A stretch of 64,000 bases of DNA, from the NCBI GenBank assembly GCA_012845835.1, contig JABAKD010000011.1, forward strand, positions 3,372,697 through 3,436,696, given 5' to 3'. This DNA comes from Undaria pinnatifida (Eukaryota; Sar; Phaeophyceae; Laminariales; Alariaceae). The position numbers and the translations under genes are program-made. Shown in pieces: positions 1-56,152 of the stretch. Positions within the stretch are counted from its first letter, which is position 1, and each line of letters starts with the position of its first letter. A model generated the notes under the pieces. It saw only the letters and a program-made list of their open reading frames with translations. It did not search any database and was not told where the DNA came from.

Positions 1-780
1 AAAATAGAAACAAGCACGAGGAGGTTGTTTCTCGCTGGTGGTGCGTAGCGGCGACGAAAAAAAATATACCAAAAAAACGAAACGATGTTCCCACGACTTC
101 ACCCTCTTACCTGTTGGAGGTGTGTACCACCATGTCCGCGTTATCCACGTTCTTCTTCGTGTAGGAGTAAAACACTGGGTTTCCTTGCGCCAAAGCGCGG
201 GCTGTGCGAGCGACGACCGCAGCAGAACGGGAAAAACGCAGACGGGTTGGGGGGAGCGGGGTGGGAAATCACTGTCATGCGTGGTCATAATCCGTCAGAC
301 TATAGAATGGAAAAAATGGCGGGGCGGCGTGAGTTGACCCTTGTCAAACTGCACCTCACACTATGGGGACAAAGTTGCTTGGAACTAGAGCTGGACAATT
401 CTTGCCGTGGGAAAAGGGTAGGCTAAGGCGATAGCGAGACGAAATGCAAAGAAACGGACAAACCGTGACGTTTGTCTGGTTTCAATTAAAATTCTGCCCT
501 CTTTCTCGATCCTTTTTCAGCGACAGCTGCACCATAATCACTAAGCTACTATGGCAGCGAGCGCTGACTGTTAGCCCAGTACTTATGGTGCATATGTAAC
601 GACCCCCTTAACTACGTTGTGAAATACGTGCAGCGCATCATTACCCGACCCTCCCCCCCCACCATAAAAAAGTGCCACGGCGGTAATAACGTGCGCCAGG
701 GACACACCGATCAGACAAACCAGGCGACGGTTTGCAAGCAGTACACTAGACATACATTGAGCCATTATTTTGTCGTCTTT
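1..780. other. No gene recognised
   Basis: Unique-looking sequence without a credible exon. It may be intron or 3' flank of the minus-strand UVR/PD40 gene. Short open frames lack splice sites or motifs. Confidence 0.4.
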
Positions 781-2418
781 GGTGCCAGATACAGCATCAG
801 CACCGATATCAACACTAACACAAACTCCAAACTCGACAGCACAATCAAACGCCGTTTTCAACATCCGCAACCTCACGGATACTAGGATCAACGACGCCAA
901 TTTCGACATGAGCGACCCTACCACAACCATCACCACCACCCCCGCTACCACCAACACCGACAACCACGCCCAACACGGACGCCAACACCGACATCAACAC
1001 CGAGACCAACGCCATCTCCGGCACCAACACCAACGCAATTCCGACACCAACACTGCCACCGACACCGACACCGACACCAACGCCAGCGCCAACACCAACT
1101 CCGACACCAACACCAACGCCAGCGCCAACACCAACTCCGATATCAACACCACCACCAACGCCACCATCCACTTCAACACCAACACCGACTACACTACTAA
1201 CGCCAATTACCCGACACCAACACCACCAACACCAACACCAGCGCAAGCACCAACACCAACCCAGACACCAACACTAATGCCAACGCCAGGACCAATTCAA
1301 GAACCGACGCCAACTCCAACATCAGCACCAACCCCAACTTCGACATCAACACCGACGCCGATACCAACACCCACCCCAGCACCAACCCCCACACCAACAC
1401 CAACTCGACACCAACACCACCATTAACCCCAACACCAACACCGAAACAAACACCAACGCCAACTCCGACATCAACACCCACCCCAACTCCGACATCAACA
1501 CCGACACCAACACCAACACCATCAACACTACCATCGACACCAACACCAACGTCAACACCGACACCGACACAAAAGCACCTGCACCAACTCGACATCAACA
1601 CCATTCCCAACGCTGCCACAAACACCAACACCGACACAAACACCAACGCCAACTCTAACAATCAACACCAAACCCCAACGCTGACAGCAACACCGACAGC
1701 AACACCGACATCAACACCAACACATTAACGCCAACACCAACACCAACGCAAGCACCAACACCAACATCAACACCAACGCCAACATCATCATCGCCAACAC
1801 TGATCGACACAAGCACCAATGCAAACCCGACACAAACACCAACCCCAACTCCGACATCAACACCAACACCAAAACCAACAGCACCATCAACGCCAACACC
1901 AACACCACAAACCACCAGTGATGCTACCATCAACGCCAACACCAACACTGGCACAAGCACCAACGCCAACACCAAACACTAAGACCATCAACACCGACAC
2001 CAACACCGACACCAACACCGACACCACCATCAACGCCTACAGCAACACCGACACAGGCACCAACGCCAACACCGATATCAGCACAACACCTACACCAACC
2101 TCAGCCCCAACTCCAACGCCAACACCACGTCAATGACAACGTCAAGCCAACTCCGACACCAACAGTAACACCACCATCAACGCCATCATCAATGTCAACA
2201 CCAACACCGACACAGGCGCCAACGCCACTACCAACGGCAACCACAAACACCAACACCACCACCAACACCAACACCAACACCAACAAACACCAACACCACC
2301 AACATTAACACCACCAACACTACGGCCGACACCAGCAACACCAACGCCACCAGCACCAACACCACCAACACCAACACCACCAACGCCCAAACCACCAACA
2401 CCAACACCACCAACACCA

Positions 2419-2452
<34 letters not shown>

Positions 2453-2530
2453 TGACACCGACACCAACACCAACACTGACACCAACACCGACCCCGACAC
2501 CAACACCAACACACCGACACCAACCCTGAC
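780..2530. repeat. Degenerate (ACACCRACACCAAC) minisatellite, about 1.75 kb
   Basis: Almost entirely built from the hexamers ACACCA/ACACCG with ACGCCA variants on the + strand. Long frames across it encode only Thr/Asn/Pro or Val/Gly/Leu runs and are not genes. Confidence 0.95.
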
Positions 2531-2820
2531 ATAAACAAAAACATTACGGTGGAGGCGCACCAAAACATTGTCTGAGGTTTCTCTTTTGAGGAGCTCTATA
2601 ACCTCTCGCCCAAAACCTTTCGTGAAAAAATGAAAGAGCATCCCGATCAACACTGCATGAAAGAGCATCCCGATCAACACTGCCTTGACCGAGGTGCTCA
2701 ACGAATTAAAACTGAAAGAAAAACAATAACGAATTACATTCCGACGATACTGGGTCAAGGAGCCCCGCCATTCGTGTTGTCTTTAGCCAAAACGTGCGAC
2801 CCCTATCACACAGCAGTGTC

Positions 2821-3835
2821 TTAACACCAACACCAACACCGACAACGACACCAACGCCGACGTTATCACACTTTCATCAGTGCCATTTATAGCCACCCTT
2901 ATTTGCGAGTAATCTATGCCCAAAAAACCAACACCGACACCAACACCGACATCAACACCGACACCAACACCGACATCAACACCGACACCAACACCGATGC
3001 TATAACCCTTTCGCCAATGCTATTTACTGCCGCACTTCCGAGCAATGTATGCCCGAAAAACCGACACCGACACCAACGCCGACATTATCACCTTTTTACC
3101 AATGCCATTGTTGCCACACGTATTTCCGAGTAAGCTATGCCCCGAGAAACAGCACGAACACTAACACCGACAACAACGCCGACGTTGTAACCCTTTTACC
3201 AATGTCATTTATTGACACGATTACTTCCGAGTAATTTATGCCCGAAAAGAAAAAACCCGACACTACCGCCGACACCGACACCGACGTTACAACCCTTTTA
3301 CCAACGTCATATATAGTCACACATATTTCCGCGAAATTATGCCCCAAAAAAACAACGACACCAACACCGACACCAACTCCGACGTTATAACCCTTTTAAC
3401 AATGCCATTTATTGCCGTACATATTTCCGAGTAATTTACGCCCAAAAAAAACAGCACGGCACCAACACCGACGTAATGACCCTTTCACCAACGTCATTTA
3501 TTGCCACACGTATTTTCCTACCTGCTAGTAATTTACGCCCAAAAAAACAACACCGACACCAACACCGACGTCATACCCCTTTTACCAATGCCATTCATTG
3601 CCGCACTTATTTCCGAGTAATATATGCCCAAGAAAACAACACCGACATCAACACCAACACCAACACCGACGTTGTAACCATTTTACCAATGCCATTTATT
3701 GCCACACCGACAAAATTATACGCAAAAAAACAACACCGACACCAACACCAACACCGACGTTATACCCTTTTACAATGCCATTTATTGCCACACTTATTCC
3801 CGAGCAATTTATGCCCCAAAAAAGTTGGTTCGCTC
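2821..3835. repeat. Composite satellite, about 10 units of 90-110 bp
   Basis: Each unit joins a conserved core of about 65 bp (CCTTTTACCAATGCCATTTA through CCGAGTAATTTATGCCC) to a variable-length ACACCGACACCAAC tract. Cores recur near 2873, 3000, 3085, 3185, 3287, 3383, 3474, 3570, 3672 and 3760. Confidence 0.95.
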
Positions 3836-4574
3836 CTGACGGTCACTTTAAGCTCTGCACCCACGTTTCAAAGACGCACTGACTTGGAATTCGTTTGGGA
3901 CATTTTTTGCAGTGCTGCTGTGTTATGCCCCATTTAAGAGCCTCCACAATGAGCAAACGGAATGAAGAGCGGTCAAATCGACTCGCCACGCCTTCCAACG
4001 TTGATACAACAACGTACCAGTACGTGATTGGGATGCCTAGACTGACACCTACATGGAGTCCGATCCGAGAAAAAGAGCGGCGCGGAGATAAGAGCGGAAG
4101 TACTGGCCTGTTCCGAGGTGCTCCTAAATAGGGTACCCCTCTGAAGCAAAAGTATGAAGGAGAAGCATGGCATATCAGTCACTACCGGTTCGAGGGCCCA
4201 CTTATTTGCCTCGAAAAGAGTTTTCGCAGCGGTCACCAGTTTTTAGCGTAGTGTTTTACTGAGTATCTACCCTCTGCGACGAGGTACCGCGTTGAAAACC
4301 GGGGCGAAACGACGAGGGGGTAGTAACCCTGGGTGAGAGTCTCCGGGTGACTGATCACAGCAAAGAAACCTCCTTGATCCCAAACTATGTACGAATCAAA
4401 GCGACAGCGGAATATCACAACAGCAGTGAAAGGGAAAACGAGCAACCGCGGCAGTCATTGCAGGTTCGAGGGCTCACTTTTTGTCTTGTACGGCGTTTTC
4501 GCAGCAGTCACCAAAACTTCCGCGAGACGGGTGGTCAGCGGCCCCGGTCCAGCCGCATTCGACAAGTACGTCAA
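3836..4574. other. Non-coding, with one duplicated segment
   Basis: No exon recognised. A segment near 4190-4240 (GGTTCGAGGG, then TTTTCGCAGCGGTCACCA) recurs in modified form near 4463-4515. Confidence 0.4.
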
Positions 4575-5090
4575 GCTCTGGCTGTTGGGAGCCCAAAGGA
4601 GGAGGAAAGGAGGGAAAGGGACAGCAACATCCAACTGCCCCAACAGGGTGGAAAGAGAGGAGGGCGGGACGGGGAAGGGGGACGGGGTACAGCGGTGGAG
4701 TGGGCACCCGTAAGCATAGTCGTCGAACCCTAAGTACACTTGCGATGGGCAAGTATGTGCTAGCTCTGGCAGTTGGGAGCCCACAGGACTAGGAAAGGAG
4801 GACAAGGTACAGCGACACCCAACAGCCAAATGAGGGCGGAAAGAGAGGGAGGCGGGATGGGAAAGGGGGACGGGGTACAACCATGGATGAGTTGAGTACT
4901 CGGTATTACGTCGAAAACTGCTGTGCACCGTTTGGGTCCCAGGAATTCGACCAACACATCCGACCGCCGAATATCGAAGACGGGCGGAAAGAGAAGGAGG
5001 CGGGAGGGGATTGGGGGATGCGGTACAACGGTGGAACAGCGAGTACTCGTTAGTACGTCGAACGCATGGGAAGGCTGGAGGCGGGGAGGG
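4575..5090. repeat. Tandem repeat, period 188 bp
   Basis: GCTCTGGCTGTTGGGAGCCC at 4575 recurs at 4763 with the following G/A-rich stretch ending in GGGGTACA. A third, degraded unit follows at about 4930-5090. Confidence 0.85.
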
Positions 5091-5128
5091 CCAAGGTCAT
5101 GGATATTTTTGTTCAGGAGCATATTGAT

Positions 5129-5409
5129 TAGAGCTCTGAGTCGGCACGACTCACGTCACCAACAAATTTATTAGTCGGACTAATCGACGTTTCCCGAAGG
5201 TGCCGCCTATCCACCTTGTTGGGTTTCCATACCTGTATGAAGCATCGTTTAATTCGGGACGCATTTGTTCTTTTGGCCCGCCCCCCTCCTCCGGTCGAGG
5301 GAAAGAGCTAATTTGGTTCGCTTCGCTCGCCTGACTTAAGTCGGCAAGTCAGCTAAGGACACCTGCCGATTAGATAGTAGTCGTGACATCCTGCCGACTC
5401 ACAGATCTA
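5129..5409. mobile_element. MITE with TAGAGCTSTRAGTCGGCA terminal inverted repeats
   Basis: 281 bp flanked by TAGAGCTCTGAGTCGGCA and its imperfect inverse ending CCGACTCACAGATCTA. No coding capacity. A second copy lies at 57952-58290. Confidence 0.8.
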
Positions 5410-5488
5410 CTAATTGAGGAGCCCCGTCTGTCGGAAGTACTTTCAGGCAACAGCTAGTGCCAGCGCTATCGCAGCATGCTCCACTCAC

Positions 5489-17302
<11,814 letters not shown>

Positions 17303-17735
17303 GATTTTCTCCTCCGTAGGTAGACGGGGAGCCGCTGCTGCGCTGCTACACGCTGGGGATTATTTAATTTATTTTTATTTGGGATTCAAGAGTTCATAAG
17401 TATTATATGGCGTTTTGAAGATGATTTTTGCATCCCCGCCTCACGAACGGTATTTTTTGCTACTGCGTGCGGACACACACCTCACAGGGACAGCAGAGGC
17501 ACCGGCGTTCCCGCCACCCAAGAGCTTTTTCGTGACAGCCCACGAGCACTCCCGAAGGAGGGGAGTGGGGTGTGGATTGGCTGTGGTTGCAGTCGCGAGA
17601 GAAGAGGCTACCTCCAAGACCGTGCTTTGTAAGAGTACCTTCTAACTGCTGTGCGTTCCGCAAACACAACAGCAGCATTTAGCAGAGCAGCAGCAGTAGC
17701 GTGCGACAAGCACAAGTTACACACACGGAGTCGAC
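17303..17735. promoter_or_regulatory. Shared head-to-head 5' region of the two divergent genes
   Basis: 433 bp separate the start codon of the minus-strand plastid protein from that of the plus-strand KDM5 gene. The piece must hold both 5' UTRs and promoters. An AT-rich stretch lies near 17358-17385 and an AGC-rich run near 17668-17700; no clear TATA box or other defined motif was recognised. Confidence 0.6.
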
Positions 17736-49279
<31,544 letters not shown>

Positions 49280-50217
49280 TTTAATGCGTGAGCCTTTCGC
49301 TCGCTCGCTACGCACGCATGCAAGCACGCCATCTCGCAATACGACGCGTGAGCCTCTCGCTCGCTGGCTGGTCACGCGTGCAAGCACGCACGCACGTTCC
49401 CTGTGTTTTTAACTTGGCGGTGGTGGCGGTGGGGGCGGTGGGCCGTGGTTGATTTGCGGGCACTTGTGGCGGCGCTGCTATTGGAGTGAAAGGGACCCAG
49501 CGAATCGTTGCTTCCTCCTATGCTTTGCCCGCTGCGTATTGCGGGCTTTGCTGCTGGTTTGCCGGCTTGCGGGCTTGCGGCTTGCGCGCTTGTCAGCTTG
49601 CTAGCTAGCTTGTTGCTCGCTTGCGAGCCTGGCTTGCAGGCTCTTTTTGTTTTATTTTGTTTGGCGGCGCCTCCACCTCGCTGTGGACGCGACCGAGAAC
49701 CGGGGGGGGCGGGGGGGGGGGGCGCAACAGACGCTCCCGGGCACAAGGGGTAGAGTGCCGGCGAATCGCCCGCGCGCTGGGGGGGGGGGGGGGGGGGTCC
49801 TTTAATGACAAAGCGCGTTCGCAAGGCAGGTGATACGTTAGCGTTTTACATAGAGATTGGGAGGGGGAAGGGGGGTAAGGTGGTAAAGGAGGGAGGATGG
49901 TGGGGGGTGGGGGGGGGCAGAAGGGGGGTTGTTTGCATGGGGCGGGCGGACGGGGGTAACATGTAGGAAGGAAGGAAGGAAGGAAGGCTGTCTCTCGTTG
50001 TGCGTTTTCACGCTTGCTTTGTTCCCTTTTTTTGTTTTTACATAACGGTAAACGATCGATATTCAGCTCGCTCGTTCGATGTATTTTTAGATTTTATCCG
50101 GAAATGCCGATGCATTTGTAGAAGGGCTTTGTATGGCTCGTTCTTCGTTCAAATTTTAAGAGGAAGCGCTTTTTTGTTTTTGAAGCTGATGACGAAACCG
50201 CGATGGTGACCGGACCC

Positions 50218-50525
50218 GAGCACAAGAGTTTGTTCAGTGTTTGCTTGCGCCAGCTTGCTGCCGAGCACCCACCCGACGGCGCCATGGAATACCTGAGTTT
50301 ATTCATCGTTTGGTTGCGTTAACTCGTTGTCCAGCACCTCACCTCCCGTTATGCAGTACCTGAGTTATTTCGGTGTTTGCTTGAGTTAATCGTTGTCGAA
50401 CACCCCCCCCCCCCCCTTCCCCCCCCCCGCTATTGTGGTGCACTCGAGTATGATCGGGAATTACGTCCGTCAACTCGTTGTCGAGCCCCCCCCCCCCCCC
50501 CCCCCCCCCATTACCGTTGCTTGAT
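50218..50525. repeat. Degenerate tandem repeat, about 80-bp units with C-runs
   Basis: Units share ACCTGAGTT, GTTTGCTTG/GTTTGGTTG, TAACTCGTTGTC and GAGCAC/CAGCACC. The last two contain long C-runs (50402-50416, 50487-50510). Confidence 0.75.
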
Positions 50526-51839
50526 GTTCTGAGGGAAGGTTTAAGCGGGTGGGCATCAATCAAGAAACAGGAAATTTTTCCTCGGCGAGGATAATTTGAT
50601 TGAGTGTGGGGGATGGAAAGGAAACTGTGAGGGGGGGGGCGGGGGGGCTAACCCCCCCCGCGCGAACTCTACAGGAATGCCGGCACGAACTCGTAGTTAC
50701 GGGTATCGGGGGGATACACCATGCAGGGGAATGCGCTCGGCCGGGCTTTTTAGTGGGGATATGGCGGTGACAGCTTATCCCTTTTACTGCTGCAACCTAC
50801 AGTTATCTCTATTTGTCTACCAAAAAGAGTAAACTCTTGAGAAGTATTATATTAAGGGTTGTTGCTTGTTTTTGAGAGGTTTTTCTATTATTAATAGTGT
50901 CCTCTTTTATCTCCCCTCCCCTCCCATCCCCTCTTTATGTTTTCCCTTGACGGGGTGGCGATGTGGTGGCTGGCGATTCAGCCTGGCTGTGTGTGTGCCG
51001 TGAAGGCATCATATAGAGATCCCCGGGTCCCGTAATGTGGCACGGCGGCAACCAGTAAAAATAGTAGGTGACGGCGCGGCGTAGCGCGTCGCGGCGCGGC
51101 GTGACAGCTCAACGAGCGATAACTTGTGGTTGGTCGAATCGAGTTTCCGTTTTGTTTATTTTTATGATTTATTGGCTTCTGTTCTTTCTGCTTCTCTGTC
51201 TCCCTTATTTATTTGCTCGTTGACTGCCACTGCATACAGGGAGAGGGGCGCTGAGAGGGGAGAGGGGAAAGGCGGGGTGGGAGGGTTTTGGGGGAGAGGG
51301 GAGGGGGGCCCCGAGGAGGAAGGGGGGGATGGGGGGGGTTGCATTCGCTAATCAGAGTATCGGAGTTTGCGCCTTTCTCCGCCAAATTGACTGAATTATG
51401 ACATTTATTAGTTCAACGACATTTTTTTGTATTCTGTTTGTTCCGGCAGTTGTTTTGCTTCGGCAGGTGTTTTATGAAAGAAGCGTAACGCCAGCAGCCT
51501 TGTTTTGTTTCGGCAGTGTTTTCTACTTTAATTGTTTTGGTTGTATTTTTTTGCTGTTGTTGCTTTCTTCTTGTTTCGGCAGTTTCAGTTTTTTACTTTC
51601 TGCTGCGCGGTGATTTGGTTCCTATTACGCCGCCCGCAGTCGATCGGTAGCGGTGAGAATGATTGCAGTTGCCTCTCTAGCGCTCCTTGTTTCTACTCTG
51701 GTCTATGCTGCCGAGCAAAAAAGCTAGCAGTAAATCACCGGGCGTGCGCTGCGTCCGCCTATAAGTAGGTACAGTAGTCATGTTCTCCCTTTCTTTAGTG
51801 CCGGTAAGTGCCGGCTAACAACACCTGCACTATACAGGA

Positions 51840-52200
51840 CACCGGCACTATTGGGTATAGTGCCGATTCTGGTACTAGTACGAGTGGGTTCCAGTCGTGC
51901 CAAGTGATTTCACCGTCACTATTCCGGCAATACCAAGTAGGCACCACTCAACCGGCACTATAAAGGGGTTCCAGTGGTGTCAAATGCGAGTTCACCGGCA
52001 TTATACTTGCAGTAGGCACTATTCAACCGGCACTATAAGGGGGTTCCAGTCGTGTCAAAGCGACTTCACCGGCACTATTACGGCAGTAGACACTACTCAA
52101 CCGGCACTTTAAGGAGGTGCCGGTCGTGCCAACGCGAGTTCACCTGCACTATACCGGCAATAGGCACTATTCAACCGGCACTATGAGGGGGACTTCCGAC
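51840..52200. repeat. CCGGCACTATA tandem repeat, about five 65-75-bp units
   Basis: Repeats of TTCACCGGCACTAT, GGCAGTAGGCACTA and CAACCGGCACTATAAGG. Same family as 13927-14100 and 61440-61620. Confidence 0.9.
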
Positions 52201-52588
52201 TGTGCCAGTAGTCTGATCGCAACTATAAGGGACCTTTTGATGTGCCGCAGAAGGCGATAATTATCCCTTACTATTAATAGGTGTATTTTTCGGTCAGACT
52301 GGTATATAAATCGGTACGTTCTGTAGGTTTGTAGGCCCTGTGTCGCATGTCGTGTGGTTGGTGGAGGTGATGGGCGGTGGTGATCAAAGACCAAGCGGGC
52401 CGTAGCGTGCGTGTGTGCGTGCGTGCGTGCGTGTGTGTGGAGGGTTGATCAGAATGAAAGCCAAGGCTTGACAACAACAGCAGCGGCAACGCGCCACCAC
52501 CGATCAGCTGTCGTAATTCGTCGAATGTAAATGTAGAAGAGGTCCAGACCACGGCACGCCAGGCCGGGCAGACAAAAAAACGTTAGCG

Positions 52589-53110
52589 TGGGCGTCGACG
52601 TTAGCGGTAGCGTTAGCGTTGGCGTTAGCGTTGGCGTTAGCGTTGGCGTTGGCGTTGGCGTTAGTGAGCGTTGGCGTTGGCGTTGACAAGGTGTTGGCGT
52701 TATCATTAGGGTTGGCATTAGCGTTAGCGTTAGCGTTAGCGTTAGCGTTAGCGTTAGCGTTAGCGTTAGCGTCAGCGTTAGCGTTAGCGTTAGCGTTAGC
52801 GTTAGCCATAGCGTTAGCGTTAGCGTTAGCGTATGCGTTTGCGTTAGTGTTAGCGTTGGCGTTAGCGTAGCACTAGCCTCAGCGTTGGCGTTAGCGTTAG
52901 CGTTAGCGTTAGCGCCAACGTTGGCGTTAGCGTTGGCGTTAGCGTTGGCGTTATCGTCAGTGTCAGCGTCAGCGTCAGCGTCAGCATCAGCATCAGCGTC
53001 AGCGTCAGCGTTAGAGTCCGCGTAAGCGCTAGCGTCAGTGTCAGTGTTGGCGTTTTTTGTTTGAGGTAGCGTTGGCATCAACGTTAGCATGGTGTTGGCG
53101 TTTGTGTCGG
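52589..53110. repeat. (GCGTTA)n hexanucleotide tract, about 520 bp
   Basis: GCGTTA/GCGTTG repeats with GCGTCA variants toward the right. Not a telomere-type sequence. Its Ala-Leu and Asn-Ala frames are not genes. Confidence 0.95.
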
Positions 53111-54299
53111 CGTTAGCGGCAGTGGCAGTGTTGGCGTTAAGCTTGGTTGGGCTAGGCTGGGGCTCTTGTCGTTGACGCAGGAGGAAGGGGAGGGCAGACG
53201 TGGGCAGATTTGTGATGCGAACCTTTAGTTCATTTCGCTTTTCCACGAGTGGATGGATGGGTGGGCGGCAGGGTGGGGGTGTTTAAGAACGAAAGAGGCG
53301 TTGGGAGAAGACCGAACGATGGGCAGGAAGCGTAACTATATTAAGAATCTAGACGACTGAAAAAGTGGAGGGAGAAGAATGGTTCGGGCAAGGAGGGGAG
53401 GGGAAAAAAAGCGTCGGAGATTCCGGGTTGACCGCCTTCGACGCCCGTGGATAATGGAAGAACGGCGGGGTAGTGCCATGTGCAGACTATACGTCTCATG
53501 GCGTGTGTAGAATTCTCTATCTAAACGCCCGCCCGCGCATTCCTGAGTTGCTCTCTTTCTTTTGATGTGGTACTGGGAAAAACAGGCAGGATCGACTACG
53601 CACCGGTATACCTGGTGCGTAGATACGAGCACGAAGAGTGTTGCGTCGTGTTTGTTTTTTTGTTTTGTTTTTTGCCTGTCTTTTGTGTTTTGTGTTCGAC
53701 GACTGACTGGGTTAGGCGTGACACGCACACGACTCGCCATGTAGGCACGCAGGGGCATGTAAAAGCTTTTTGTCGATAAAGCAACAACGTTAGTAGTTGT
53801 CCCCCTGCTCCCTCCGTCCACTGCAGCTGACGAAAGTGATGTGAGGGGGGGGGGGGGAGGGGGCGCGTTCGCACTGACTGCAAAGAAACGCATTGTACCG
53901 TTACGGGAGGTAGTAACACAAAAATAAAGTAACAATCATTATTATTGGGTGAATCGGAGGGTACCCATGCGAAGTGTGGAGTGGAATCGAGGGGAGGCAA
54001 ACAGTTTTTTCATGGACTGTGCGCGGGGTGGCACTCAAAGCCAATCGGTCGAGATGCTGCCTTTTATATCGCGCCTACCGAGGCGGTTGCGAAACGTCCG
54101 CACCAACACTCGATCGAGCCAATTGGCGGCGAGGTCAAGGTACCAGTAGTAAATACCAGGTAAACCAGCAAGAATCCAGGAAATTTGAATGATATGCAAT
54201 GATATATTCAATCCAGTGTTTCACAAGGTATTTCATTGTGGAGCCCTGTCGTCTCGACCGCCCTTTTTATTGCTCCCGCGCTAGCTACCCTGATCCCAC

Positions 54300-54570
54300 G
54301 CCAAGCTTCCACACCCTGGACAGATCATGATCTAGATCATCGGATAATCTAGATTATCTACAGTCATAGATCATGTATATGCCGTTATGAGATGTTGTGC
54401 AGGATCTGTATGTAGAGAACACTGCTCCAACCACCCTGGAAACGTTTGCTAGATCATGCAGATCGCACGGCTCCCACCCGGTAACATGAGCTATGTACCA
54501 TACAGATCTTCCCCGATTTATGTAGCTCATCAAGTGGGGGACGGTGATTTGTCCGCCGTTTGCAAGTTTT
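54300..54570 (+). mobile_element. Dispersed element family E copy
   Basis: GGACAGATCATGATCTAGAT, then CAGATCGCACGGCTCCCACC and CAGATCTTCCCCGAT, in the same order as 21470-21790. Confidence 0.82.
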
Positions 54571-55984
54571 GACAGCCTCCCTGCTCGCGCTTGGAATCCT
54601 CATCCCACACCAAGCTGATGGCGGCGCCTAATTACAACACCTATGAACTGCGTAGCTTATCAAGAACAATTTCCACACCCTGTAACTGTGTTTTTGTGTG
54701 CTAGGGTTGAAGTTGTTGAAGACTCAAGGTTAGTGGAATAGCGTATGGACTGCGGTCGAGAGCTTCATGCAGTCCATAGACAGAGCTGCAGTCCATTGAC
54801 TGTAAATAGTCGCTCTCCAAGCCGAGCCCACACGGCAACCGTTCGATCGCCATTCAGATCCGGTCAGTAAACGCTACCCAATCAGACGAACCCATACCGG
54901 TGACAATAAAATTGGTTCTTCTAGCATTTGGTGCGAATCACTATTGTTATAGGAGTCTTCGTGGTCGATTCAATCCCAGCGACGGGCACCGCGCTGAGGG
55001 CGCATGCAGCGCGGGGTTTATCCCGGTCGAGAACCACCTCCCTCGGGGCAGGAGGCCCCATCCAACCCAATACTTACGACGCGTGCCACGACAGAGGTAG
55101 CAGTTTCGTCTGAAATGTTTTCTGACTGCCGGGGCTTCTTAAACCAAAATCGTCGGAAACACGCCCCGTTTATTGTGCATGGTTCTCGTTGTGTACCTCG
55201 GCCATGGAATTGTTCATCCATCCGGTAGCAGTTTCATTTTTTCTCTCAAACCAGTTTTTGGGAGAGGTCTTAAGCCCCGAAATTGAGGAACCTCGCAGAA
55301 AAAAAGCGGTGCTGCACACACCTATGATCGTAAGCACGCGCCTTACATTCAATATTCGGCGGCAGCGCGAAGCAATACTAATGCACAATGTAGCAATTTT
55401 TTGACAGAAGGTTTTGCGAATACACGGTAATTCGCATCCTCCCGCGAAAACACCGTGAGTGAGCATTTATTGGAGGAGGTATCGCAACGAAGCGCGGCAG
55501 AAATATCAATCGCATCTGTACACCAGGAACGTGCAAGCTCGGTTTGTGGGGCGATGATGGCGCCACGAGACTCGCAATGGTTGGATCCGTGGAGGCCATC
55601 TATCGCGTGTCGCAAGACAGTCGATTTCAGAAGGGTGGAACACGAGGAGGAGCAGAAAAAAAAGTAGAAGGACGAAAAAAGCGTTTGCTCGCGGGTGACG
55701 AACGTGAAGTGCCAACAAACAACAGCAGCGGTAGGCGTCCGATCAGCCGGGACCGCGCCAACCTTTGTAGCGCCACATATATACCTGAAGGTCGTCGGGA
55801 GGCCAGGAGGAACTCGCGCAGAAAATAAAAGACTGTCCGCGCCGAGAGGGTGTGCCTTTTTTTTCGATGCCGTCGCTGTTTTTGGGCAAACAAACGCGAG
55901 ACCAGGGCGAGGAGAAAAAGCCAGACCCGTCGAGTCATCCCGCGCAAGCGGTGCAGCCGAAATTTCTGAGCCCCTACCATGAAA

Positions 55985-56152
55985 GGAGCTAGCTCAACAT
56001 CTCACCCCATACATGACTTCGAAGGCATTCGTTCGCACTACACGACCCAGCGCCTGTTCTACGCCTTAGTCCTAGAGAACAAAACGAACTCTCTCGTAGA
56101 AGCGTCGGACTACCCGGCCGGTAGAACAGTTCCTCACGTGAGGAACTCAAAA
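55985..56152. mobile_element. MITE-like element family C copy
   Basis: Shares TTCGAAGGCATTCGTTCGCA and a terminal CAGTTCCTCACGTGAGGAAC palindrome with 8844-9003. Confidence 0.6.

Noticed and set aside
770-2530. Thr/Pro/Asn-rich and Val/Gly/Leu-rich frames resembling secreted low-complexity proteins
   Set aside because: Generated by the ACACCA/ACACCG repeat; frames shift without selection and no signal peptide or conserved domain is present.
52589-53110. (GCGTTA)n as internal telomeric repeat
   Set aside because: The unit does not match TTTAGGG/TTAGGG types and varies as an ordinary hexanucleotide microsatellite.
53336-53935. 199-residue minus-strand frame in the intergenic region
   Set aside because: No recognisable domain, irregular composition, includes a C-run, and lacks support from neighbouring exons.
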